This document shows, piece after piece, positions 7,236 to 14,313 of a stretch of 15,874 bases of DNA. The stretch is taken from assembly GCA_002479215.1 (NCBI GenBank), contig DLME01000204.1:196-16069 (forward strand), written 5' to 3'. Made by a program: the position numbers and the translations under genes. How positions within the stretch are numbered: position 1 is the stretch's first letter; each line of letters opens with the position of its first letter. The notes beneath the pieces were generated by a model. That model made no database searches, was not told where the DNA came from, and saw only the letters and a list, made by a program, of their open reading frames with translations. This DNA comes from Syntrophaceae bacterium UBA7544. GTDB lineage: Bacteria > Desulfobacterota > Syntrophia > Syntrophales > Smithellaceae.

Positions 7236-7708
7236 AAAATCTACCCCCTAAACATTTATTTTTTGGTACTTGACCGCCGGTAATAAAACCGGAATCCACA
7301 CTGGAAATGAAAATAAAAAAGGTGATTAAAGTACGCCAGCAAGCAGGATAAGCTTTTTTGCGGCAAAAGACCAAAAAGTTTTCATCTTGTTAATGAGTCC
7401 CTTGCGATTGGCAAATTTATACTCTCCCTGGCACAATCAGTCACTATTTTGATAAAAGCTTGCTCTTTTGTGGGGCGAGTATATGAACAAGCCCCCCTCC
7501 TTGTCAAGAAAATTAAACAGCAAAATATCAAAACTTACTGAAAAAATCAACGAGGCGGATAGTAAGAATTTTGAAAAAATGGTGTGGGAAAATGCTAGCT
7601 TACAAATCATCAAAAGACGCATTTTTTTCTTGACAACGATGACAGTCTTATGTCGATACTATAGTTTTAATAAAACAGGACTACTGAAGGAGGTTGCAAA
7701 CGAATACA
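7236..7708. other. Divergent intergenic region (473 bp)
   Basis: It separates the minus-strand hydrolase gene from pyruvate phosphate dikinase on the plus strand, so it must hold promoters for both. A plus-strand promoter is visible (7630-7660); no convincing minus-strand promoter was found. An open frame from 7483 (ATG) runs into the dikinase gene in another frame and is judged not to be a gene. A GGGGC...GCCCC inverted repeat lies at about 7472-7497. Confidence 0.6.
7630..7660 (+). promoter_or_regulatory. Putative sigma-70 promoter of the ppdK-pckG unit
   Basis: A perfect -35 box TTGACA (7630-7635) is followed after 19 nt by GATACT (7655-7660), a four-of-six -10 match. Predicted transcription start is near 7667, leaving a short leader with AAGGAGG at 7687-7693. 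The spacing is slightly long. Confidence 0.5.
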
Positions 7709-10441
7709 ATGGGCACGAAATTTGTTTATACTTTCTCGGAAGGATACGGAAAAGACAAAAATTTGTTGGGAGGCAAGGGCGCCGGCCTTGCGGAAATGAC
7801 TCACCTCGGCATTCCTATCCCGCCAGGATTCACGATTACAACAGAAGTTTGCACAGCTTTTTACAAAAATAAAGGCCGTTACCCGCAAGGCCTCAAAGAG
7901 CAAGTCAATAAAGCTATGCAAAAGATGGAGCGACAAGCTGGTATGAAATTTGGTGATCCAACGAATCCTCTGTTGTGTTCGGCCCGTTCCGGGGCGCGTA
8001 AAAGCATGCCCGGCATGATGGAGACAGTGCTGAACATCGGCCTTACCTCAAAAACCATTCCCAGTATGATCGAAAAAACCAAAAACGCCCGCTTTGTATG
8101 GGATTCATATCGGCGCTTAATCCAAATGTATTCGGATGTTGTCATGGAGAAGGCCGAAGGTTTTGAACCGGCTGAAGGCATGGGTGTGCGCCAGCAGTTA
8201 GAGCGGGAACTGGCGGCTATGAAACAGCGCCGCAGAGTTACGAACGATGTCGATCTTACGGAACATGATTTGGAAGAACTTACCAAAATTTACAAGGCCA
8301 AGGTAATACAAGTCATCGGCAGACCCTTTCCTGATGATGCCCATGAACAACTATGGGGTGCAATCGGCGCTGTCTTTAAAAGCTGGAACGGGAAGCGTGC
8401 CATTTCCTACCGCAGGATTGAAGGAATTCCCGATGAATGGGGCACAGCGGTTAATGTGCAGGCAATGGTGTTCGGTAATATGGGTGACAACTCAGCCACA
8501 GGTGTGGCCTTCACCCGCAACCCCGCTACAGGTGAAAACAAATTCTATGGCGAGTGGCTGCCGAACGCGCAGGGCGAAGACGTTGTTGCCGGTATTCGTA
8601 CGCCGAATCCGATCAATGAAGAAATGCGACAGGTGGACGATACACAGGGTCACCCAAGCCTAGAGAAGACCATGCCCAAAGTTTATGCGCAACTCAAAAT
8701 GATTCGCCAGAAGCTCGAAAACCACTTCCATGATATGCAGGATCTCGAGTTCACCATTCAGAACGGCCGTGTCTGGATGCTGCAGACGCGCAACGGTAAG
8801 CGCAACGGGCCGGCTGCTGTACGGATGGCAATCGAGATGTTTAAAAGCAAGATGATCAGCGTCAGCGAAGCGGTGATGCGCGTAACTCCATCCCAGCTTG
8901 ATGAACTGCTCCACCCTATGATTGACCCGGAGGCGGAAATTAAGGGAGAATTTCTGGCTAAAGGTCTGCCTGCCAGTCCCGGCGGAGCGGTAGGTCAGGT
9001 CGTATTTACTGCGGCAGATGCGGTGGGTTGGGCTAAAGCGGGTAAGAAAGTTATTCTCGTACGTGAGGAAACTAATCCCGAGGATGTCGAAGGCATGCGC
9101 GCGGCACAAGGTATTCTCACTGCGCGCGGCGGTATGACCTCACACGCAGCTTTGGTAGCTCGCGGATGGGGTAAATGCTGTATCGTTGGCGCTGGAACTC
9201 TACGCATTGATACACACCAGAAGACAATGATGGTCGACGGAAAAATAGTGCGGGAAGGAGAGATAATTACTCTCAATGGAACCAAGGGACGTGTGTATAA
9301 AGGCGCCTTAGCTATGATCAGCGGTACAAAAGATGATAAAAATTTTGTTGCCTTCATGAAAATTTGCGATCAGATCCGCCGCCTCAAAATCCGCACAAAC
9401 GCCGATACACCAAAAGATGCCGCCAGAGCCAGACAATTCGGTGCCGAGGGCATCGGCCTGTTCCGTACCGAACACATGTTCTATGGAGAGAATAGTGAAC
9501 AGCCGTTATTTCATCTGCGCAAAATGATTCTATCTGATACCGTTGAAGAACGCCGCGCGGCATTAAATGATCTATTTCCTTTTGTCAAGAACGACATCAA
9601 AAAGACAATGGAGGTGATGGCCGGCAGGCCGGTGACCATTCGCCTTTTGGATCCGCCCCTGCATGAGTTCGTGCCGGGAAATCCTGAAGAGCGTCAGCGT
9701 CTCGCCGAAAGCTTGCATATCTCTATTGACAAACTCAACAACCGGGCGGAAAATTTGCATGAAACAAATCCGATGATGGGTCATCGCGGCGTGCGCCTCG
9801 GCATTACCTATCCTGAAGTCAGTGAAATGCAAATTCGCGCTATCCTTGAAGGCGCGGCGGAACTTCTGAAGGAAGGCAAAAAAGCGCTGCCCGAAATTAT
9901 GATCCCAGTCGTTTGCGACGTAGCCGAGTTCAAAAATCAGGCAACTCTGGTTAAGAAGATTCTTCCGGAAGTGTGCGCCAAGTACGGTCTCAAGAAAATA
10001 CCGCATATGGTAGGAACCATGATTGAGATCCCGCGAGCCGCGCTTCTGGCCTATCGCATAGCCGAAGAAGCGGAGTTTTTCAGTTATGGTACAAACGATC
10101 TGACGCAGATGACTTACGGCTTCAGTCGTGACGATATAGGCACCTTTGTGCCCGATTATGTGGAGAAAAAAATTATTCCGGTAGATCCATTTCAGGTTCT
10201 CGATCAGGAAGGAGTGGGTCAACTCGTGGAGTTAGGCATCGAACGCGGCCGTAAGGCGCGTCCAGGTTTGAAAGTCGGCATCTGCGGCGAGCACGGCGGC
10301 GAGCCGTCCAGCGTTATGTTTTGCCACCGAGTAGGTATGGACTACGTAAGTTGTTCGCCCTACCGCGTACCGATAGCGAGACTGGCGGCCGCACAGGCTG
10401 TGATTGAGGAAAAGAAGAAATTGAAAAAAAAGCGTAAATAA
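7709..10441 (+). CDS. ppdK: Pyruvate, phosphate dikinase
   Basis: A 910-residue cytoplasmic enzyme that interconverts pyruvate + ATP + Pi with PEP + AMP + PPi. The N-terminal nucleotide-binding domain starts with LLGGKGAGLAEM and has CSARSGARKSMPGMM. The swivelling phosphohistidine domain has GGMTSHAALVARGWG with H479. The C-terminal PEP/pyruvate barrel has MGHRGVRLGITYPE, FSYGTNDLTQMTYGFSRDD and GICGEHGGEPSS with catalytic C859. Length and GGMTSHAALVARGWGKCC place it with dikinases and not with PEP synthase. The ATG at 7709 is chosen although AAGGAGG (7687-7693) lies 15 nt away, a long spacing; the in-frame TTG at 7694 directly touches the Shine-Dalgarno and is unlikely. The C-terminus ends in an unusual lysine tail, EEKKKLKKKRK. 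PEP carboxykinase follows after 75 bp with no terminator, suggesting co-transcription. Confidence 0.96.
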   Translation: MGTKFVYTFSEGYGKDKNLLGGKGAGLAEMTHLGIPIPPGFTITTEVCTAFYKNKGRYPQGLKEQVNKAMQKMERQAGMKFGDPTNPLLCSARSGARKSMPGMMETVLNIGLTSKTIPSMIEKTKNARFVWDSYRRLIQMYSDVVMEKAEGFEPAEGMGVRQQLERELAAMKQRRRVTNDVDLTEHDLEELTKIYKAKVIQVIGRPFPDDAHEQLWGAIGAVFKSWNGKRAISYRRIEGIPDEWGTAVNVQAMVFGNMGDNSATGVAFTRNPATGENKFYGEWLPNAQGEDVVAGIRTPNPINEEMRQVDDTQGHPSLEKTMPKVYAQLKMIRQKLENHFHDMQDLEFTIQNGRVWMLQTRNGKRNGPAAVRMAIEMFKSKMISVSEAVMRVTPSQLDELLHPMIDPEAEIKGEFLAKGLPASPGGAVGQVVFTAADAVGWAKAGKKVILVREETNPEDVEGMRAAQGILTARGGMTSHAALVARGWGKCCIVGAGTLRIDTHQKTMMVDGKIVREGEIITLNGTKGRVYKGALAMISGTKDDKNFVAFMKICDQIRRLKIRTNADTPKDAARARQFGAEGIGLFRTEHMFYGENSEQPLFHLRKMILSDTVEERRAALNDLFPFVKNDIKKTMEVMAGRPVTIRLLDPPLHEFVPGNPEERQRLAESLHISIDKLNNRAENLHETNPMMGHRGVRLGITYPEVSEMQIRAILEGAAELLKEGKKALPEIMIPVVCDVAEFKNQATLVKKILPEVCAKYGLKKIPHMVGTMIEIPRAALLAYRIAEEAEFFSYGTNDLTQMTYGFSRDDIGTFVPDYVEKKIIPVDPFQVLDQEGVGQLVELGIERGRKARPGLKVGICGEHGGEPSSVMFCHRVGMDYVSCSPYRVPIARLAAAQAVIEEKKKLKKKRK

Positions 10442-10516
10442 TTACACGAAATCGAAAAAATATTATCCCAAATATATTGCCGGGATTCATTTTATGAATG
10501 AGGGGATTATACGGAT

Positions 10517-12298
10517 ATGGTTGTAAAAAATGAACAGTTGAAAAAATGGGTTAAAGATGTCTCGGAAATGTGTCTGCCGGATACGGTACATTGGTGCGAC
10601 GGTTCTAAAGCGGAATATGACCGGCTCATGTCTATGATGGTCAAAAGCGGCAGTGCTATCCCTCTTAAAAAACGGAAAAACAGTTTTTTGTTCCGTTCTG
10701 ACCCCTCTGACGTGGCCAGGGTGGAGGCACGAACCTATATCAGTACCCCGCAAAAGATGGAAGCAGGCCCCACTAATAATTGGATAGATCCTCATGAATT
10801 AAAGACAACGATGAGGTCCCTCTATAAAGGGTGCATGAAAGGGCGCACCATGTATGTGATACCCTTCTCCATGGGACCGATTAAATCACCTATCGCCAAG
10901 ATCGGCATAGAAATCACGGATAGCCCTTATGTTGTTTGTAATATGCACATAATGACCCGTGTCGGAACTAAAGTTCTCGATAAACTAGGAAAAGACGGCG
11001 AATTCATCCCCTGTCTGCATTCTATCGGTGCACCATTGGAGAAGGGACAAAAAGACATACCCTGGCCCTGCGCGCCAATGGATAAAAAATATATAAGCCA
11101 TTTTCCGGATGAAAATCTCACCTGGTCTTACGGCTCGGGTTATGGAGGCAATGCTCTTCTTGGTAAGAAATGCCTGGCCCTGCGCATTGCTTCGGCTATG
11201 GCCAAAAGAGAAGGCTGGATGGCGGAGCATATGCTTATTCTCCGGCTGACCAGCCCGGAAGGGAGACAGTATCATATCGCGGCAGCCTTTCCTTCAGCCT
11301 GCGGCAAAACCAACCTGGCCATGCTGCGTCCGACAATTCCCGGCTGGAGATGTGAATGCATCGGCGACGATATTTCCTGGATGAAAATCGGCCCTGATGG
11401 CCTTTTGTACGCGATCAATCCCGAAGCCGGATTTTTTGGTGTGGCGCCGGGTACGTCGTATAAATCTAATCCGATGGCTATGGATACTTTGAAAAAAAAC
11501 ATCATCTTTACTAACTGTGCGCTTACCGATGACGGCGATATTTGGTGGGAAGGCATGGACGGCGCGCCTCCCCGGCATGCCATTGACTGGAAAGGGCGTG
11601 ATTGGTCTCCGGAGATTAAGGAAGCGGCAGCGCATCCGAATGCCCGTTTCACGGCTCCCGCCTCTCAGTGTCCTATCATTTGCAAAGATTGGGAAAAGCC
11701 CGAAGGCGTTCCCATTGATATATTCCTGTTTGGCGGACGCCGGGCGGGTGTTGTTCCTCTGGTAAATGAGGCCTATAGTTTTGACCATGGGGTCTTCCTC
11801 GGCGCCACCGCTTCCTCGGAGACAACGGCCGCCAATATTGGCGCGGTGGGGAATTTAAGGCGTGACCCCTTTGCTATGCAGCCTTTCTGCGGATACAACA
11901 TGGCTGATTATTTTCAACATTGGCTGGATATGGGTGACAAACTTAAAAGTAAGGCACCCCGGATTTTTTATGTAAACTGGTTCCGTAAAACTCCTGAAGG
12001 CCGATGGCTCTGGCCCGGATTTGGGGAAAACAGCCGGGTGTTGAAATGGATGTGCGAACGGGTGGAAGGGAAAGTTGACGCGGTCAAAACCCCCATTGGG
12101 TTGCTACCCGCGATTGCTGACATTGATATGAAAGGATTCTCCATCTCCGAACAAGATATTAAAGCTTTGCTCAAAGTTGATATAGATGCCTGGAAAGCGG
12201 AGATTCCCGACATTGAAAAGCATTTTGCCCAGTTTGGGGATCGTCTTCCGGCAAGGCTGAAAAAACAATTCGAAGCTCTTAAATCTAGGCTGAGGTAA
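10517..12298 (+). CDS. pckG: Phosphoenolpyruvate carboxykinase (GTP)
   Basis: A 593-residue cytoplasmic enzyme that interconverts oxaloacetate + GTP with PEP + CO2 + GDP. It belongs to the GTP-dependent class: length near 600 residues, [13 protein letters not shown] near the N-terminus, the P-loop [13 protein letters not shown] with the reactive C262 and K264, the metal-binding GDDISWM, and [12 protein letters not shown] for the guanine/loop region. The ATP-dependent class has a different P-loop context and is shorter. The ATG at 10517 has GAGGGG (10500-10505) upstream. It sits 75 bp behind pyruvate phosphate dikinase and ends before a strong terminator. Together they connect C4 acids, such as those from the methylmalonyl-CoA route encoded at the left end, to PEP and pyruvate. 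Direction in the cell cannot be told from sequence. Confidence 0.96.
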   Translation: MVVKNEQLKKWVKDVSEMCLPDTVHWCDGSKAEYDRLMSMMVKSGSAIPLKKRKNSFLFRSDPSDVARVEARTYISTPQKMEAGPTNNWIDPHELKTTMRSLYKGCMKGRTMYVIPFSMGPIKSPIAKIGIEITDSPYVVCNMHIMTRVGTKVLDKLGKDGEFIPCLHSIGAPLEKGQKDIPWPCAPMDKKYISHFPDENLTWSYGSGYGGNALLGKKCLALRIASAMAKREGWMAEHMLILRLTSPEGRQYHIAAAFPSACGKTNLAMLRPTIPGWRCECIGDDISWMKIGPDGLLYAINPEAGFFGVAPGTSYKSNPMAMDTLKKNIIFTNCALTDDGDIWWEGMDGAPPRHAIDWKGRDWSPEIKEAAAHPNARFTAPASQCPIICKDWEKPEGVPIDIFLFGGRRAGVVPLVNEAYSFDHGVFLGATASSETTAANIGAVGNLRRDPFAMQPFCGYNMADYFQHWLDMGDKLKSKAPRIFYVNWFRKTPEGRWLWPGFGENSRVLKWMCERVEGKVDAVKTPIGLLPAIADIDMKGFSISEQDIKALLKVDIDAWKAEIPDIEKHFAQFGDRLPARLKKQFEALKSRLR

Positions 12299-12393
12299 AT
12301 CCTAAAGAGTGAAGTTTCCTAGATTAACCGTGCTCCTCCCTAGAAAAGCCGAAAACCAATTGCATTCCGATATCTTGTTTCTCATCTGAAGAC

Positions 12394-12445
12394 TGCAGGG
12401 TCATTTTCTGCTAACCACGAGGGATGACCCTGCAATAATTTTTGC
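12394..12445 (+). terminator. Intrinsic terminator after PEP carboxykinase
   Basis: A perfect 11-bp stem (TGCAGGGTCAT, 12394-12404, with ATGACCCTGCA, 12424-12434) encloses a 19-nt loop and is followed by ATAATTTTTG. It is about 95 nt after the pckG stop codon and ends the dikinase/carboxykinase unit. Confidence 0.78.
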
Positions 12446-12538
12446 TGACCGGATATATATCTGGTGCTTCAAAATAACTCAAGGCCCTGGTTATGTTTTA
12501 ATGTAAAACTGTATTTTCCAGTGAAACACTATAAATGG

Positions 12539-12567
12539 TTGACAGTTATTTTAATCCGGCATATAAA
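12539..12567 (+). promoter_or_regulatory. Strong sigma-70-type promoter of the SCP2-ADH-AOR operon
   Basis: TTGACA (12539-12544) is a perfect -35 box. After exactly 17 nt comes TATAAA (12562-12567), a five-of-six -10 box. This is the best promoter match in the window and suggests high expression. Predicted transcription start is near 12574. Confidence 0.72.
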
Positions 12568-12661
12568 TACACATTGCTTAGATGTAGGTTTGCAAGCCAA
12601 TTGGTATTGAAATTACCGGATTAGTTAAAAACGCTAAAGAAATAATAAGGAGGTTTTTATT

Positions 12662-13069
12662 ATGGCTAAGTATTTGTCTCAAGAATGGTGCGATCTTTAC
12701 AAGGCGGAAATCAATAAAAGTGCAGCATATGAGGAGTCGGCCAAAACCTGGGAGGGCGATTTTTACTTTATCACAGAGCCAGGTGGCCCGGTTAAGGAGA
12801 AAGCTTACATGTATATTGATCTTTATCATGGCAAATGCCGGGCTTGTGAAATTGTTACCGACCCCAACAAATACAACCCTGCATTCACCCTTGCAGCTAC
12901 CTATGCTATTTGGAAGCAAATTGCCACCAAGAAGCTTGATTCTACAAAGGCGCTGATTACCAAGCAATCCAAACTGACGGGCGACATGGCCAAAATCATG
13001 CGCTATACCAAGGCCGCCAATGAGCTAACCAACTGCACGATGCTGGTTCCGACCGAATGGTTGGATTGA
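12662..13069 (+). CDS. SCP2 sterol-binding-domain family protein
   Basis: A 135-residue soluble protein resembling stand-alone SCP2-like lipid-carrier proteins. These form a small alpha/beta sandwich with a hydrophobic tunnel for acyl chains, acyl-CoA or sterol-like ligands. Supporting features are the length, a helical N-terminus, the alternating strands around WEGDFYFITE, KAYMYIDLYHG and CRACEIVT, and the terminal helical segment KLTGDMAKIMRYTKAANEL typical of the family. No catalytic motif is visible. AAGGAGG (12647-12653) lies 8 nt before the ATG. It is the first gene after a strong promoter and is followed 42 bp later by an alcohol dehydrogenase, then an aldehyde:ferredoxin oxidoreductase, which suggests it carries or buffers a hydrophobic substrate for them (inference). 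The family call is by overall pattern and is less certain than the enzymes. Confidence 0.7.
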   Translation: MAKYLSQEWCDLYKAEINKSAAYEESAKTWEGDFYFITEPGGPVKEKAYMYIDLYHGKCRACEIVTDPNKYNPAFTLAATYAIWKQIATKKLDSTKALITKQSKLTGDMAKIMRYTKAANELTNCTMLVPTEWLD

Positions 13070-13111
13070 TGATTTAACCACCAAAAATAAGAAAAAGATG
13101 GAGGGTAATAT

Positions 13112-14284
13112 ATGTGGAATTTTGCCTGCCCCTTGATTGTCTATGGTGATAACGCTCTCGATTATCTCGCGCAAGTCAAGGGTAAAAAAGCTTTCCTTGT
13201 CACCGATAAGAACATCGTCAAACTTGGGCTGACAAAACCGGTTACCGATCAACTCGATGCCAAAAATATTAAATGGCAAATATTTGACGAAGTGGAACCG
13301 GAGCCGTCGCTCGAAACTATCAAAAAGGGCGGAATAGCGGTGGGAAAATATCAGCCTGATTGGGTAATAGGTATAGGTGGCGGTTCTTGCATGGATGCCG
13401 CTAAAGCGATTATCCTGCTTTTGGCGCGGCCGGAATTGGAGCCGGAAGCTCTATCTGTGCTCGAAGAGTTCAACTTCCGGGAAAAAGCCCGATTGATGGA
13501 GATTCCTACAACCAGCGGCACCGGTTCGGAGGCTTCCTGGGCAATAGTACTCACTGACACAAAGGATAACCGCAAGCTTGGTCTGGGGACTCCCGAAGTT
13601 ATGCCGGATGTCGCCATACTCGATCCGGTTATGGTTATGGGTATGCCCCCGCAAATCACAGCAGACAGCGGAATGGATGTTATCTGTCAGGCCATCGAGG
13701 GATACATCTCCACTTGGGGTACAAGCATGACCGCCGGGCCGGGATTAATTGCCACAAGGCTGACTCTGGATTATCTGCCCAGAGCATATAAAAACGGGAA
13801 TGACCTCGAGGCGCGCAAGGAGATGATGTATGCTGCTACAATGGGTGGCATGTGCGGCAGCAATTCCATGTTCGGGCTAGGCCACGGTACCGGACACGCT
13901 CTCGGGGGAATTTTCCATGTACCTCACGGACGCACTGTAGGCCTTTTCTTGCCCTATACCATGGAGTACATGATAAACGGTTCTGAGGAAACAACGGCTA
14001 AATTCGCCGAGATAGCGCGCTACTGTCGTGTCACATCCGGCTCCGACAAAGAATGCGCTAAACTCCTTGTGGCCAAAATTAGAGCACTGGCCAAGGAAAT
14101 TCGCCAGCCCCTTTCGGTTAAGGATTGTGGCATCGACAAGGCTAAGTACGAAAAAGAGATACCCAGCCTGATAGACCGGGCATTGAATGAGGTTATGACC
14201 ATGACCGCTCCTCGCGTGCCCGGGGCTGAAGACCTGGGCAAAATATTTAATTATGCCTACGCGGGTAAAAGCATCGATTTTTAA
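13112..14284 (+). CDS. Iron-containing alcohol dehydrogenase
   Basis: A 390-residue group III alcohol dehydrogenase that interconverts alcohols and aldehydes with NAD(P)H. The N-terminal half has the dinucleotide-binding GIGGGSCMDAAKAI (87-100) and IPTTSGTGSEAS (131-142). The C-terminal helical half carries the metal site: D189 in GMDVICQAIEGY, H258 and H262 in GHGTGHALGG, and H272 in VPHG. The expected second ligand, the histidine of GMDALTHAIE-type motifs, is Q193 here. The ATG at 13112 follows GGAGGG (13100-13105) at 6 nt. It lies between the SCP2-like gene and the aldehyde:ferredoxin oxidoreductase, 29 bp before the latter, so an aldehyde is the likely shared intermediate. Substrate and cofactor preference cannot be read; the amino terminus MWNFACP is atypical for the better-known DhaT/FucO types. 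Confidence 0.93.
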   Translation: MWNFACPLIVYGDNALDYLAQVKGKKAFLVTDKNIVKLGLTKPVTDQLDAKNIKWQIFDEVEPEPSLETIKKGGIAVGKYQPDWVIGIGGGSCMDAAKAIILLLARPELEPEALSVLEEFNFREKARLMEIPTTSGTGSEASWAIVLTDTKDNRKLGLGTPEVMPDVAILDPVMVMGMPPQITADSGMDVICQAIEGYISTWGTSMTAGPGLIATRLTLDYLPRAYKNGNDLEARKEMMYAATMGGMCGSNSMFGLGHGTGHALGGIFHVPHGRTVGLFLPYTMEYMINGSEETTAKFAEIARYCRVTSGSDKECAKLLVAKIRALAKEIRQPLSVKDCGIDKAKYEKEIPSLIDRALNEVMTMTAPRVPGAEDLGKIFNYAYAGKSIDF

Positions 14285-14313
14285 ACGAACAAAGAAACAT
14301 ACAGGAGGAGATC

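Larger units (their letters stand above)
12299..12661. other. Intergenic region (363 bp) with terminator and promoter
   Basis: It contains the terminator of the PEP carboxykinase unit (12394-12445), a near-consensus promoter (12539-12567) and an approximately 88-nt leader for the next operon. In the leader, GGTTTGCAAGCC (12587-12598, a palindrome apart from one G-T pairing) overlaps the perfect palindrome CCAATTGG (12597-12604). No gene is supported here. Confidence 0.65.

Noticed and set aside
7472..7497. GGGGC...GCCCC inverted repeat in the divergent region as a riboswitch or attenuator.
   Set aside because: It lies upstream of the predicted ppdK promoter, has a short stem with a long loop, and matches no known riboswitch class.
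7694..7708. TTG at 7694 as an alternative start of pyruvate phosphate dikinase.
   Set aside because: It directly abuts the AAGGAGG sequence, leaving no spacing for initiation. ATG 7709 fits the family N-terminus better.
7483..7872. Open frame starting at ATG 7483 upstream of and overlapping the dikinase start.
   Set aside because: It runs out of frame about 160 bp into the strongly supported dikinase gene, has no good ribosome binding site and resembles no family. The promoter for ppdK lies inside it.
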